64,000 nucleotides of DNA from Pontederia crassipes (taxonomy: Eukaryota; Streptophyta; Magnoliopsida; Commelinales; Pontederiaceae), in contig CM060187.1 in the NCBI GenBank assembly GCA_030549335.1, forward strand, positions 7,812,001-7,876,000, given 5' to 3'. Of the stretch, positions 1-11,960 are shown in pieces (the stretch's first letter is position 1; each line of letters begins with the position of its first letter). The position numbers and the translations under genes are program-made. Under the pieces are notes generated by a model. It saw only the letters and a program-made list of their open reading frames with translations, ran no database searches and had not been told where the DNA came from.

Positions 1-137
1 TTCAAGTCAATCTTGTTATTGTCAATATGATGTTCTACATTTCATATATATACACATATATTTTATCAGTATTCTGTGATTCATCCTCTTATATTTCTCT
101 TATCCTAGATGAATGAATATGCCCATAATATGTTCAG

Positions 138-3100
138 GTGGAGATGATGCAAGCTGTGAGCTTTATGTATGTTCGCCCACCTGGTTATAATGCAGAAAGT
201 GCGAAAGCTGCTGAGATTGCTGATGAGCAGAAGAGGCTGGGTCAAACAAATGAGATGGAAAATCCTACAAAGGCGAGCAGCTCTGCAATGTACTACAAGT
301 TTTCTTTTGTTCTTTTAATCTATTTCCATGTAATTTGTTTATACCTTTCTGTGATTATGGTAAATTGATTCATTTGTTTAGGTATGTGTCCTTCTCTAAC
401 ATTTAATATCCTGGCATACCTGTTTTGTTCACAGGCCAGATATTAAGATAGAGAAGGATCAACCTGGTCGTGATAAGAAGACAAGACCCAAAGATGTTTT
501 TGGTCGACCTTTACCAACAGAAGAAGAATTTGAAGTGCTTAAAAATGCTCCAAGGTAGGCATATTAATCTATATTTATATGGATATATCGCTCTGATTTT
601 TCTGATTAACACAGTTCCATTGCAACAACAACTTCAAGGATGTTGCTTCAAAAAAATAATAAGTGATACAAAGGAAACAACTTCAAGAAACAACTCCAAT
701 GATAATAATGGAATTATTGCTTTAATAGCTATGTTATGTGATCATGTAACACAGAATCTGTGGAGACTCAGGTTATAAAGAAAAAAAAGTCCTCTATTAG
801 GCAAACATCAAAACTGAAAATAAAGTTGCTGTCTTTTTTACAGTAATATATATACGTGGATGGCTGCCACACCTCTTGGTGGTCATCCTTTTTTCCCTAA
901 AAAAAGAACTGAAAATAAAGTTCACTCTTCTCATACAACATAATAAAATTACTGCAAGGGAGTGAGGGACATTACATTTTCAACCATCCCTTCAGTTCTA
1001 GTAATTAACCTTCTATTCTCCAGTGCCTTGTCATTCATTTTCTCTCCACAATTCCTATTTTCTTTATAAAATAAATCCTATTTTCATGAACAAGATTAAA
1101 AAATATTATGAAAAGAAATTGAAGGAAAAAGAGAAATAACATATTAATGTGCAATTCCAACATCAATATTTGAGATTGCATAGTGGCTTTCAATCTCAGT
1201 ACTTTTGAAGAGGAAAAACATATTACTATACTTTGCTTGTCACAAAATTCATTCTCAGTATTAACTGAATCCTTTTCACTTTTTTTTGCAGGTTAGAAAC
1301 TGGTATGCCAATGAGAATAAAACCATTTGGCATTGAAGTTCGCAATGTAAGATGTCTAAGATGTGGTACTTTTGGACACCAGAGTGGTGATCGTGAATGC
1401 CCCTTGAAAGATGCAATAATGCCAAATGAGGAGAGTCGGTTGAAGAGGGATGATCCACTGACAACTATAATGGCACAGACAAATCCTGCTGAGGCAAGTT
1501 TGGATAGCTAAAACTAAACCAACAGGTTTTTTTTTTTGAGAAGTGAAAGGATAGCTACATCCTATTTTATTGAATTGGTGAAAAAAAAGTTACAACTGAG
1601 ACATTTTAGAGGGAAATCATTCCCCAACAACACCCTTAATTCTTTCCCTTAAAAAACAATGTCCTTAATCTTCAACCCATAACTTAGCCAGGTTGCGCGA
1701 GTGTGGTAATACTGTCCATGTAACATCTTTCCCCCCTATATATAACAGCATTCCTTTCAGACCAAATAGCCCACAGTCCTATCTTGAGACAACACCCTAA
1801 CATCTCGTTGACATCCTAGTGTATGTCATGTCTCCTTAGCCATCCTACATTCAAAGAAGAGATGATTGATATCCTCCGCAGTTTGCATATGATGCAAATA
1901 ACATCAACCGAAGGTTGCCACCTTTGTCTGTAGGTCTTGGTCACTAGCTGGCCACGCCTAAGCAGCCAAAGAAATATTTTAATTTAGAGGCGAACGGATC
2001 TACATTGAAAACGTTGTGGCATTTGCTAAGCATATGGTGCATAGTTGGATGGTGTAATATAACATGTTTTTTGTAATGATATGATCCAATGTAACTGACT
2101 TTTGCATCAATAAATCTGGATGGTTGCGCCTTTTGGCAACCATCCTTCCCCTTCTCAATTTTTTTTTTCAAAGATATGGCTAACTTCCATATAATCCCTC
2201 AGTCAGTTCAGGTCAGCATCACCCAGTCTGTCATTCATGCTGAGTAGCTCATATGTTCGGCGAATAGAGAAGCTGCTTGAGTTCCATACCCATTTGCCTG
2301 GTATGTTAGCAGCCAGCCTACACCCTTTCAATTTCTGTAATAGGATGAATGTGTTGAGAAGGAAGGGAGCCAAACACCATTTAGACCATTAATGCTTGAT
2401 CAACAATCAGCCACAGAAGCGTTCTTGTCACCTGCAATGGCATAAAGTCGGCAAGAAACATGTGATGTCGTGTTTTTTCTTTCCACAATCATAAATGTCA
2501 TGATTTTTTTTTCATGGTAGAATAGCATTTCTTTTATGTCCAAATACCGAAGGATAGAAAAAGGCCAAGTACTTATTTCTAAATATGTATAATCAAGCCT
2601 TTGAAAAAGAAAGCTCCTTTAATTTCTTTATTAAATGTGAAATTGTTTTCTTTTTGGTTACAAATGCGAAATAGTTTTGCACATATAGATTCTTCAACAA
2701 TCTACATCATATATGCGGAAATTCTATGCGAATAAATAAACTGACAGATTAACAGAAGAGGTATTTCAGATCATTGTTTAGTTTGAGTAATTGGAATGTT
2801 TTTCATTTGTAGTAAGTAAAGGTGATGAATGTGAATACCGGAGAAAAACATGTCGCATTCACCTAGCCCACAAAATTAGTGATATAGATAGCGATCTCGA
2901 CAGACCTGGCTTCAGGAAGGAGATGCCAACACTAGGTTTTTCCACCTATATGCTAGCTCTCAACGGAGAGCTAATAGGATTGAGCAGTTAGTGATACGGG
3001 GGCAGCGGATCACTGATATCACTTCATCCTGCACAGGACAGGTCCATTGCCGACAATATCTCTGCAGAGATCGTCGCCCAGTTGAGGAGGACCATCTCTC

Positions 3101-6100
3101 AGGCCTTCTTATGGAAGGTCTACTTCTCCAAAGTTTATGATACAGTGTCTTGGTCCTTCTTAGACTTGGATTGCCTGAATGAAGCGGTGCATCACCTCCG
3201 CTTCTTTCACAGTCCTGGTCAATGGGGTATGAGCAGGGGAGTGGGTCCAGCCGCAGAGAAGAAGGGCCTGGTAGGGTTGCCCTCTAGTCCCCATGTTGTT
3301 TGTTTTAGGAGTGGACGCACTCGTCAGATGCACCCAGGCCTCTTGAAAGGCAGGCCTCCTGTAAGGAGGGCCTCTTCACTGGCTTCAGCGGGAGCCTCGT
3401 TCCCCTCCTCTAGTATGCCACAGTCTTCTTTATTGAGGGCTTGGAGTAGGAGGCTCATCGAGTCGCGATTCTCGTCGACCTATTCTGCGTGACGACCGGA
3501 CTTCAAATCAACCATGCCAAGTCATATTCATCCCCTTAGGCATGGTTACTGACAGATCGATGCGTGGTCCAGCTTCACACCCGCATCAGCGCCCTCCCGA
3601 ACACCTACCTGGAACTTCCATTCTTTGACCGTCACATCACCTCTAGAGGGTGGACTCCGGTCATCGAGCGCATGGAGCACATACTTCACAGTTGGAGCCC
3701 ATGTCTTCTCTCATGTGGGGGGTCATCTTATCCTGTTATGATCGGTACTCTCGGCGCTACCGACATATTACATGTCAGTTCTACCACTGTCGGCTCAGGT
3801 ACTCAGACGACTAGACTCACTCAAAAACAATTTTTTCTGATAGGGCCAGGGCTTGAGCACCGTGGAGTTCACCTTGACGATTGGGCCAGCATCTGTTGAC
3901 CCACTTCCCAAGGAGGCTTGGGGGTTCGAGATCTCTGGTGCGTCAATTGGGCTCTCCTAGCTCGGTGGTTAAGATGAATTATGGGGTCCGAGTATAGTCT
4001 TTGGCGCACGGTCTTCTTTACCTGCGATGGGTGGGACCTATCCTGGGAGTTGAGGACCATCTTACCTCGTGGAGCCTCATCATTTTGGCAGGGAGTATGG
4101 CCCCGCGGACCCGCCCCCTCATGATTCCTTCCCTCGGCACAGGGGGAGGACTTCTTGCAGAGGCTTTCCTTGACGACATTTCTCGAGGCCACAGTAGCAG
4201 AGATCTAGATAGATTTTGGGGGGGGGGGTGTAGGCGGGATTTGGCGCTTGGTCACCTGATTTCAGATCGCACCTATCTGATCAACGCTTCATAGAGTTTT
4301 TGGCCTTTCAGCCGCAGCTAGCAGGTGTATGCCCGGACCGGTCCAAGATGGACGGATGATTCTGGCTAGTCTTTCTTCACACGGAGTCTTTACATCCGCT
4401 TCCTCCCCACCACCACTTTGTCAAAGGATTTCAGGATCTTCAGGATTGACTGCGATTTGGCGCACTCGGATACCATTGAAGCTCAAGATCTTTGCTTGGC
4501 TCTGAGGCGCGGTCGGCTTCTCACTACGAGTTATGGGGCGAGATGGGCACCACATAGTGACACATCGTGCGTACTATGCGGCGAGGCAGTGGAGGACATC
4601 CCCCACCTATTCTTTGGCTGTCCGACATCCCGGGTATATGGCAGCGGATGAGCATCGTGAGCCTCCTTTCTTTAGACTTAGAGACCATGTGGCAGACGTT
4701 TCGGGGACTCATACGTCAGAGACAGCGTTGGAGAGCGCCACTGGCGACCTTTATGGCCGGTGCTTGGGCCATTTGGCTGCAGCGCAACTGGATCATCTTT
4801 TGTGGGGAGAGTTGTCAGTCTGAGCGTGTTGTTTTGGTTAGCTTGGAGACTTCTATCTTCTCTTAGCTTATTACATCTGTACACCTTTTTGATAGTATAT
4901 ATACATACATATATGTATATATATATATAGATGGATGGATGACAACCACAAATATGGTGGTTATCCTTTTCCTTCTCAAAAAAAAAAAAATAGTGATATG
5001 AGGCCATTTACTTACTCTCTTTTATGCATCTTGAAACAAAGATATATGGACATGCAACATTGTTTAACTACTTGAGGGTGTGTTTGGACTTACATTTTTG
5101 CAATATAACAACCTTTAATAAAATGGATGATTACAAATGGTAATCATCCTTTGCTCTCTCAGAAAAAAAAAATATATATATATATATATGTTGTGGTGCT
5201 CTATGTAGGGTTGTGTCTGATATGATTCTTAATATCCAATTTATGTATCATATATTTTCTCAAAAAGAAAATTATGTATCATATCCAGAATTTTTTTGTT
5301 GCCCCTTTTCTTATTTTACACTGAATGTCATAGTATGTGACTTTTTCAGCCTTTGAAATGGGAACTGAAGCAAAAACCAGGGATTAGTCCTCCTAGAGGT
5401 GGTTTCCAGGCTGATGATCCCAACCAACAGATAGTAGCAGAAGATATTTTTGATGAATATGGAGGTGCAATCCATTCCCCAATTTAAATTGCATACCATC
5501 TATATCTGAATAAGTGTGTCATAGTTTAACTGTTTCTTCACTTGTGATAGGTTTTCTAGGAGGTGGCGAAATCCCTGCTCTTCTCTCCACCTTCCCAGAT
5601 GAGAAATCTAAGAAGCACTCAAAACGTGAACACAAGCATAAGCATCATTCATCAGCAGGTCGACAATCTGAAGATCGTTTCGATAGTCGTCAAGCTTCAT
5701 CCTCGGACTCCGAGGTTTACAAAGAAAGCAGGAGGCAGTCAAACAGAAAGCACAATCAGAAAAACAAACCAAAATATTCAGAATCTTCTGGTGCTGAACT
5801 TGAGGTTGATAAGCATAGAAGGCATTCAAAGAGTAAACATAAAATACAACATTTCTCCAAATCATTTTCGTCTTCAGACAGTGAATCTGGTAAAGAAAGC
5901 AGAAGGCGCTCGAAGAAATGTGAAAAACCTCACCAAAGGAAGCGTTCATCCTCTCCTGACTACATATCGGAATATTCTGAATCTTCTGATTCAGAGCTCG
6001 AGCTTGATCGGCATAGGAGGCATTCAAGGGGTAAGCATACAATGCGACATTCAGAATCATCATCACCGTCGGACAGGGATTCTTGTAAACATAGTAGAAG

Positions 6101-6356
6101 GTATTGGATGAAACATGAGAAATCTCATAAAGCAAAGCGTGCATCCTCACCTGACCACAGAAAGAGAGTTGGTGGAGGGAGGAATGAGCATTTGGAGACT
6201 AGGCATAGGAAGAGATACCACAGAGGGTCGTCACCCTCATCTGATTCTGGTATTGGAGGAAAGAATGGAACGACGAGCAAAGAGAGGAAACTTGGGAGTT
6301 ACGAACCCAAACATCATCATCAGAGAAGACATCGACACCACCACCGGCATGAATAA
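138..6356 (+). CDS. CIR1-like protein (Cir_N / zinc-knuckle, Arg-Ser-His-rich), 3' part of gene
   Basis: Spliced gene entering from the left. Exons read as 138-289, 435-554, 1292-1493, 5350-5464 and 5551-6356. They join in one frame to give 464 residues and a TAA; upstream exons lie outside the window. The visible N-terminal part matches the region after Cir_N (FMYVRPPG). A CX2CX4HX6C knuckle ([16 protein letters not shown]) follows the segment [11 protein letters not shown], which is nearly identical in human CIR1, a nuclear corepressor linked to RBPJ and splicing factors. Plants lack Notch signalling, so a role in RNA processing or chromatin is inference. The last exon is Ser/Arg/Lys/His-rich with a 66-residue repeat and ends in a His-rich tail. 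Intron 1494-5349 uses a GC donor (GAG|GCAAGT); the others use GT-AG. AATAAA overlaps the stop codon. Family call is firm; upstream gene structure is unseen. Confidence 0.88.
842..905 (+). repeat. LINE 3'-end relic with hairpin (tail copy 1)
   Basis: Lies in the 555-1291 intron of the CIR1-like gene. TA-rich run, then an inverted repeat at 858-888 (GGATGGCTGCCAC ... GTGGTCATCC), a pyrimidine stretch and an A-run. The same order ends the larger LINE fragment at 4918-4990, so this looks like a severely 5'-truncated insertion of the same LINE family. Confidence 0.6.
1525..2460 (-). mobile_element. Non-LTR retrotransposon (LINE) remnant, minus strand
   Basis: Inside the GC-AG intron of the CIR1-like gene. 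It begins on the plus strand with a T-run followed by GAGAAG, the reverse complement of the LINE tail. Reading the minus strand from the right, pieces resemble the region before the zf-RVT domain ([13 protein letters not shown] near 2250), then a degenerate zf-RVT segment ([11 protein letters not shown] near 1960 and [16 protein letters not shown] near 1840-1890). Frames are broken. A plus-strand tail copy interrupts it near 2118-2171. No intact endonuclease or RT is present. Confidence 0.6.
2118..2171 (+). repeat. LINE 3'-end relic with perfect 10-bp hairpin (tail copy 3)
   Basis: GGATGGTTGC ... GCAACCATCC forms a perfect 10-bp stem at 2118-2145, followed by a CCTTCTCA-type pyrimidine run and a T-rich run where an A-run would be expected. 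It sits within the minus-strand LINE remnant and matches the hairpin tails at 858, 4937 and 5125. Confidence 0.55.
3000..4990 (+). mobile_element. Truncated LINE (non-LTR retrotransposon) with RT and zf-RVT relics
   Basis: Same orientation as the host gene, inside its 3.9-kb intron. Recognisable pieces in order are [14 protein letters not shown] (RT block 1-like, ~3040-3075), [10 protein letters not shown] (motif A-like, ~3125-3155, with the usual first Asp replaced by Tyr), a YLELP...W...RMEHILHSW segment (~3600-3695), and a zf-RVT segment ([20 protein letters not shown], ~4565-4630). Many stops and frameshifts separate them. The element ends with a TA-rich run, a hairpin at 4937-4966 and an A-run at 4979-4990. 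The 5' endonuclease half is missing, as in typical 5'-truncated LINE insertions. Stretch 2461-2999 to its left shows nothing I can identify. Confidence 0.75.
5125..5172 (+). repeat. LINE 3'-end relic with perfect 10-bp hairpin (tail copy 5)
   Basis: GGATGATTAC ... GTAATCATCC is a perfect 10-bp stem (5125-5149) followed by CTCTCAGAAAAAA and an AT dinucleotide run. It is only about 130 bp after the tail of the larger LINE fragment, so it is either a separate short insertion or a duplicated tail. Confidence 0.6.
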
Positions 6357-8324
6357 ATTTGATTTTGTAACATTCTTTTTAGCATTGTGTTTGTATAATT
6401 TGAGAGATCATTTCGTATCTGCTGTTATAGAATCCATGAATTCTGAACCAAATTTGGAGACTAAATTTGCTAAACCTTTCATATCATGCTATTCTTTTAA
6501 CTCATAGAGAGAAAATTATGTTCGAATCATAATGCGTAGTCAAATAGTTTAAGAACATTTTTTTATTGATATAATATTTGAACTTAGCACACACATCAGA
6601 TTATGATATTTGAATTTTAAGGGGCGTAAACGATAGAATATTATATACTTAAAACATTGAATGTACTTTTATTCTTGGTTTCAAAAGAATAAAAGAAAAT
6701 TATAATATTTTATAGGTAAAATGTTTTATTATAATAGTCAATAATCCTTATTATAAAAAAATAAAAATTATGATATAGTAATATGTGATTAAAAATTATT
6801 CTTTTAGAAGAATATCTTTTCTCAAAATAATTGTATTTCGTATTTTCAGAATATGATGATACTGTCATTTATCCCAAACAAACGCCCGTAAAATAAAAAT
6901 GGAAAGCTCGACACGAAAGAAATCACATCTTATTCATCTTACATTTTCACAATTTAATGTTGAGCTTTTTTTCACAACAGACGAAAATGTACAAAAGGTG
7001 CACATTTTCTAATATTACGGGAAAACCAACTGAATTTTGTAGATCTTGTGTTACTAGAACAATTCACCATCAAAATTTTAAGTGGTAACCAAAAGGCAAT
7101 TAATATTGTATTATTATTGAACCAAAATTTATTTTATTTCTCCTCCAAACGGTAATTAATTTATGTTGGCAACCTTTTATTTTTTTAATAGAGCGAGTGA
7201 TTTATAGGATTACAATTATTTTCACAAGTCTGAAGGGCAAAGTAAAGTGAGAAACTTTTTAGCTAAACCCTTTCACAATTTCAATAGTCCTCATTATACA
7301 ATCCTTCAACTTATTTTATAATAAAAAATATCCTTTATCTTTCAAATATTGCGTGGTCCTTCTGATCCAATTTTAATTGTTTCGTTTTCATTTTTCTCTA
7401 TTAATCATGTAAACAATAACTAATATGAAAAGATAATTGTTTTACTCTTTTAGAAGGTCATTAAATTTGTGATGAAGGATATCATTCCATTATAAATTCA
7501 ATAACGATTAATAGGCGTATGCTGATTCTATTCTACCTATTAAATATTAAAACCCTTTTTATAGTTCGTGAAACTTTCTTTTCGCAAATTTAGAGAATGC
7601 CAAATAGAAATTTTTTAAAAGTTCTTTTATAATTCGTAAAACTTAGAAGTTCGAGCAGGCCAATTTATTTATTTTTTATTGCCTGCAAGGATGTTTCTCT
7701 TTCATTTTCTTGCAGTATAATAACATTAATGATGTCCATTTCGAAAATTAAGTTCTATCTTATAACATTCATAAATATTAGAATATAATTTAGTTGTAAT
7801 CGGAATGAAATAGTTTTTTTTATCAAATTGATGATTCATTAAATCCGATGATTCAAAGACGCTAATTTTTTTTAGCCAATTCTGGGAAAAGACAGTGTTC
7901 ATAGTTCAATTGGCGTGACACTCCTAAACATAACTATTGGAAAGTTAAGAATCGATTATCAACAATTAAGTTTAACTAATTCAATTATATCGCTTCGATA
8001 CGCGCACTAGAATGTGACACGCGCACTAGGGTCACGAGACCTATCCACAATTTTTTTTTAACATGAATTCGACTTTCCTTAAATGAAAAAAGATCTCCCT
8101 CTCAGCCTCTCTCTCCGTAACCATGCAAATTAACTTTGCCTGTTTCAATCGGTGTAGTAGCACCTGACTAATCCAGTATTCAAACTCAAACGGCAACAAA
8201 TATTCTAATCAAAGATGATGACTCAGCGTCCCAAGAGACAACCCTTACCATCCTTGGTTATTCTCTTTCAATTTTTTGAAAACTTAGACCACAACGGGCG
8301 TCACGGAGTTCAATTCCAATACCA
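6357..8324. other. AT-rich intergenic stretch
   Basis: No open frame, RNA gene or clear transposon end recognised between the CIR1-like gene and the SWIB gene promoter. There are minor imperfect duplications, for example a TTTTATA-TTCGT-AAACTT motif near 7557 and 7624. Confidence 0.5.
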
Positions 8325-8334
8325 TATATATAAA
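8325..8334 (+). promoter_or_regulatory. TATA box of the SWIB gene
   Basis: TATATATAAA lies 133 bp upstream of the ATG at 8467, leaving room for a leader of about 100 bases that contains a short GA repeat (8434-8445). The position is typical of a plant core promoter. The start site itself is not visible. Confidence 0.6.
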
Positions 8335-8466
8335 ACCCATTGAACCCTTGGAACCTTTGTTATTGCTGGCTGCAGTATTCTAAACTTAAAGCCCTCGTCC
8401 CGCCCCTTGGCCTCGATTACGTCGTCTGGGGGGAGAGAGAGAGACTGAGGTCGGAAGTCGGAAGCC

Positions 8467-10821
8467 ATGTCTAGGGTTTTTGGCGGTTGCAGAGCTCTGA
8501 TGGCGGCGGTGAAGGCGGCCGGGACCAAAACGGCGAAGGCCCCCCCGTCGTCGAAGTCGTCGGCCGCAGCGGCCAAGGAGAAGACCAAGGAGACGGCGGC
8601 GAGGCCGAAGAACATGGCCGGCATACAGAAGCCGGTCCCCGTCTCCCTGGCGATGAAGGAGTTCCTCGGAGGCGTCCCCGAGATATCTCGCGCGGGGGCC
8701 GTGAAGAAGATTTGGGACCACATCAAGCTCAACGATCTCCAGGTTTGCGAACACGACCACCCGCATCCTCTTCGCTGTTGCGCAAATTAGGGTTTCTTTC
8801 CTTTTTTCTTTGTTTAGTACATGTTGGAGGAGACGAAGTAGCGGTTGATTCGTGGGAGGACATTAAGGGTTGCCTTGTTTGTTGCATGGTGTCTTCGAGT
8901 TTTTCCGGTTGCGAGCATTTGGTACTTATTATCTCGCCTTTAGTGCCGTCTAAAGTTCTCGGTCTTTATGATTGCCAGTGCTGTGGATTAGATGGTTCCC
9001 ATTTTCCCTTTGTGATTTGATCTTTTTGCTTACCGGTTTTGGTTGTTGCTCCACTGTGATGAAATATTAGTCTCGATCATGTTAAAAAAACGGTAGAAAT
9101 TTATCAATTCAAATTCCTACATAGTTTGATTTTTTTATTTTTTTGGAGCTCGGAGCTTTTGCAAGAAATCATTTATTGTTGCGTCTCATCAAATTTTAGA
9201 ACCTTTTGTTGTGGGAATGGCATGGGCCGAGATAGTGGCTTTTATGAACACTTTTGTTGTGACATGTCTGGGAAAGCTTCTAGCACCAGTGAAAGCTACA
9301 TACATAAAAGCATTGATGAACATTATGGGATCATAAGTATATTTCTTAGGAAGAAAATTATGACGTCTGTATTGGTGGCTAGGACGTTTTCTTCTAGCCA
9401 ATGCTATTCTATCCAGTTGCTTGTTCAATTTTGGAATGCACTATTGTGGTGTCCGTTCAGTTCATCCTGAGACAACTAACTAAATATTACTCCGGAACTT
9501 CATGTTTGCTTGTTGGAGTGTAGACTGTGTGTGTGGTTTTAGTTTGACTGGCTTAGAAAGGGATTTTGTTTCATTCTGGTTATCTCAGCTGCTTGGTAAA
9601 TGGATACTATACTTTTAGCTTGAGTTCTGCCATTGTATCTTTTGGGTGTCTTGGTACTTCCATGACTTCAGGGAGTGCATGTCATTTGATGTCTTGGTGC
9701 AGTAGTTTTATATGTATGTTTGCTTGTTATATTGCATCACCCTCGGAAAAGGTTATATTATATTGTTACATTTTTCTTGCTTAATTTCCTTCAAATAAGA
9801 TCACCGCCAATATTTCCTGTTTCTTTTTACAATTTTTTAATGAATCTTTTATTAGATGTTACTCTGAAGCATCTGGTACTCGTCTAATACTCAAGATTTG
9901 GGAAGTTAATTTACTCAGTTCTTTGTATATCATTCTAGTCACATGCCATTTGAGATGGAATGATTCAGCTATTTGCTTGTTTTTTTCTCAACTTGATGTT
10001 TCATGCTATGGCTGCGCCGCATTCCTTTCCTTCATTTTTGTATTTCTTCTTTGATAGTATGTACTCTAGTTCTTCCAAAACCAAATAATTGTTATTCTCT
10101 TCTTTATTGTATTTGTCCTCTTATTTATCCCATGTGCATTTTTTCTTTGGACTTGATACTTGCCTAAAATTATTGAGTCGAGGGAAGCAAGTAATTTTTA
10201 TTCAGGTATAAAGACAGCTTATTGAGCAAGAAATGATAAATAGAAGATAAAACGTTACATTACCTCTCACTGATGATGATCAAATACCATAACCTGTTCT
10301 TGGAAAGTCCCAATGCATCTACAGGCCAAGGGGAAGGCCACCATATAATGATGGCTTCACATGCCTATAGTCACTGTTAATTGTCGACTCCAGCACACAG
10401 GGAAAAAAGAAGTATGGAAACCTATATAATGGCATTCTCACTGATGCAGAATGTTCAGTTTTATCATGTGATAAAGTTAGAAATATTAGAAGTGCATAAT
10501 AGGAGATTTGAATGATAACTTGTGATCTGATATCAGAACAATTTCTTTATGATTCACGCTAACAAGCTTTTTTTGTTTATTATTATTATTATTATTTGCA
10601 GTTTGTTAAGGTTTTGGTTCTGGTCCTACATATTAGTTCGACCAATATTGATTCTTTTGGTGGTAATTATTAATTGTTTAAGTTTGCAAGTGCAGAACCC
10701 AACAAATAAGAGGGAGATTTTCTGTGATGAGAAGCTGAGGGTCCTTTTCGAGGGCAGAGACAAAGTGCAGATGCTGGAGATTTCGAAACTACTTTCTCCT
10801 CATTTTGTCAAATCTGGTTAA
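8467..10821 (+). CDS. SWIB/MDM2-domain protein (short, plant type)
   Basis: Two exons, 8467-8742 and 10696-10821, joined in phase 0 by a 1953-bp GT-AG intron, give 133 residues. Residues ~53-130 form a single SWIB/MDM2 fold (KPVPVSLAMKEFLGG ... AVKKIWDHIKLNDLQ | NPTNKREIFCDEKLRVLF ... MLEISKLLSPHF). The intron falls at the LQ|NP position, common in plant SWIB genes. Residues 1-52 are basic and rich in Ala, Lys and Ser without acidic residues near the start, which would suit an organelle-targeting peptide (MSRVFGGCRALMAAVKAAG). Related short SWIB proteins in plants are predicted for mitochondria, plastids or nucleus and are thought to act in chromatin or nucleoid organisation. The start is chosen because it is the first ATG after the TATA box and opens the family-like MSRVF N-terminus. 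The intron has a TTA repeat near 10578 and no transposon that I recognise. Confidence 0.92.
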
Positions 10822-11639
10822 GCACTGACCCTAAGCTTTCATCCATCTTTTGCTCGTGTTTGTGACCCGACTTCTGTTTGGTGTAAGCAATTAAACACAT
10901 GGCTATTTTGGGTTTAAGACGTCGACAACTCAGTGGACTTTACGCCTTCGTTGTATAAAATGGGCTCTCTTTATGTGCTCATGCAAAGTGATCGTTTACT
11001 ACTGCCATGGTCATATTGTCTATCCGTTGTTGGGTTTACTTTTATTTTCCATCCTTAATATACAGCCTATTTCCAGTTTACGCCCTAAATTATTAATATT
11101 ATTCACTACAGATTTTCTTACACTTCCAATTCATTCCAAATAACTTCTTTATTTATGTAATTACTTGTTCATCCTTCTTTAATCTTTTCTATTTGACTTT
11201 AAAATAAAAAAAAAAGATAAAATTCGCGGGTGGATCCTGTCTATTTTTAGTTTATGTTTTTTTAAAAAAAATAAAATTATGAAAGATTGCAAATGTCGCT
11301 TGCAAAATTAAAAAAAGAAATACATTTACCGTAAGACAAAAAAAGATGCAAAGATGGAAAAAATAGGACGTATCGTAATAAACAATAAAGTTTACGAGTA
11401 GAAAAGAAAGTAATCTAATATGTATTAGGATATAATGGGATCCTCGATCCGACGGGTGTTATTTTTTGTGGTTCAGGACTTAACGCTCGTTTTATTCGAT
11501 TTTATTTGCACGATTTTTTTCGGTTCAGATTTGGCGTGAAAAAAAATATCACATAATTACAAAATCAACATTTTACAACAAGTTCTTGTAATTTTTTTTA
11601 CAAAATCACAGATATTCATAGAATCACAAGCGGCGTCGA
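10822..11639. other. Intergenic, AT-rich
   Basis: 3' flank of the SWIB gene, then AT-rich DNA with no coding frame. Nothing further supported. Confidence 0.45.
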
Positions 11640-11960
11640 GGACAAAAATGACCTCAAAGCACGGTGGCGGCAACTTGAGTCCTTGAGAAGGAAGATCTCG
11701 ACCTAGGGCACAGGCGGGCGGCAATTGTGATGTTGCATCGAAGAAAGAAGAACGCGGAGCGATCTCGACCTAGGGCACGAGTGGTGGTGGCGACGACCTC
11801 GTGGCAACAGCGAGTGGTGGCGACGACTTTGAGAAGGAAGATTGTGGCGGTGGCAGGCGGCAGCAATCTAACGTCGAAGATGTAAAACTCAAGGCGTTCG
11901 ACCTCGCGACGGCGGGGACGACGAGGCTCGACCGACCCGTGCGGTGTCTAGACGTGCCCA
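11640..11960. other. GC-rich low-complexity tract with an internal direct repeat
   Basis: Abrupt rise in GC between AT-rich flanks. GGTGGCGGC-type triplets dominate. A 19-base motif, GATCTCGACCTAGGGCAC plus a variable base, occurs near 11694 and 11761. Open frames on both strands reflect composition. It may be the outer part of the neighbouring LTR or captured exon DNA; I cannot tell which. Confidence 0.35.

Noticed and set aside
5608..6150. Long antisense and alternate-frame open stretches over the CIR1 tail
   Set aside because: They are created by the Ser/Arg/Lys-rich composition; only the frame spliced to the upstream exons has homology.
8310..9020. Antisense and alternate-frame open stretches over SWIB exon 1
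   Set aside because: GC-rich first exon leaves several frames open; only the MSRVF frame continues into the SWIB domain.
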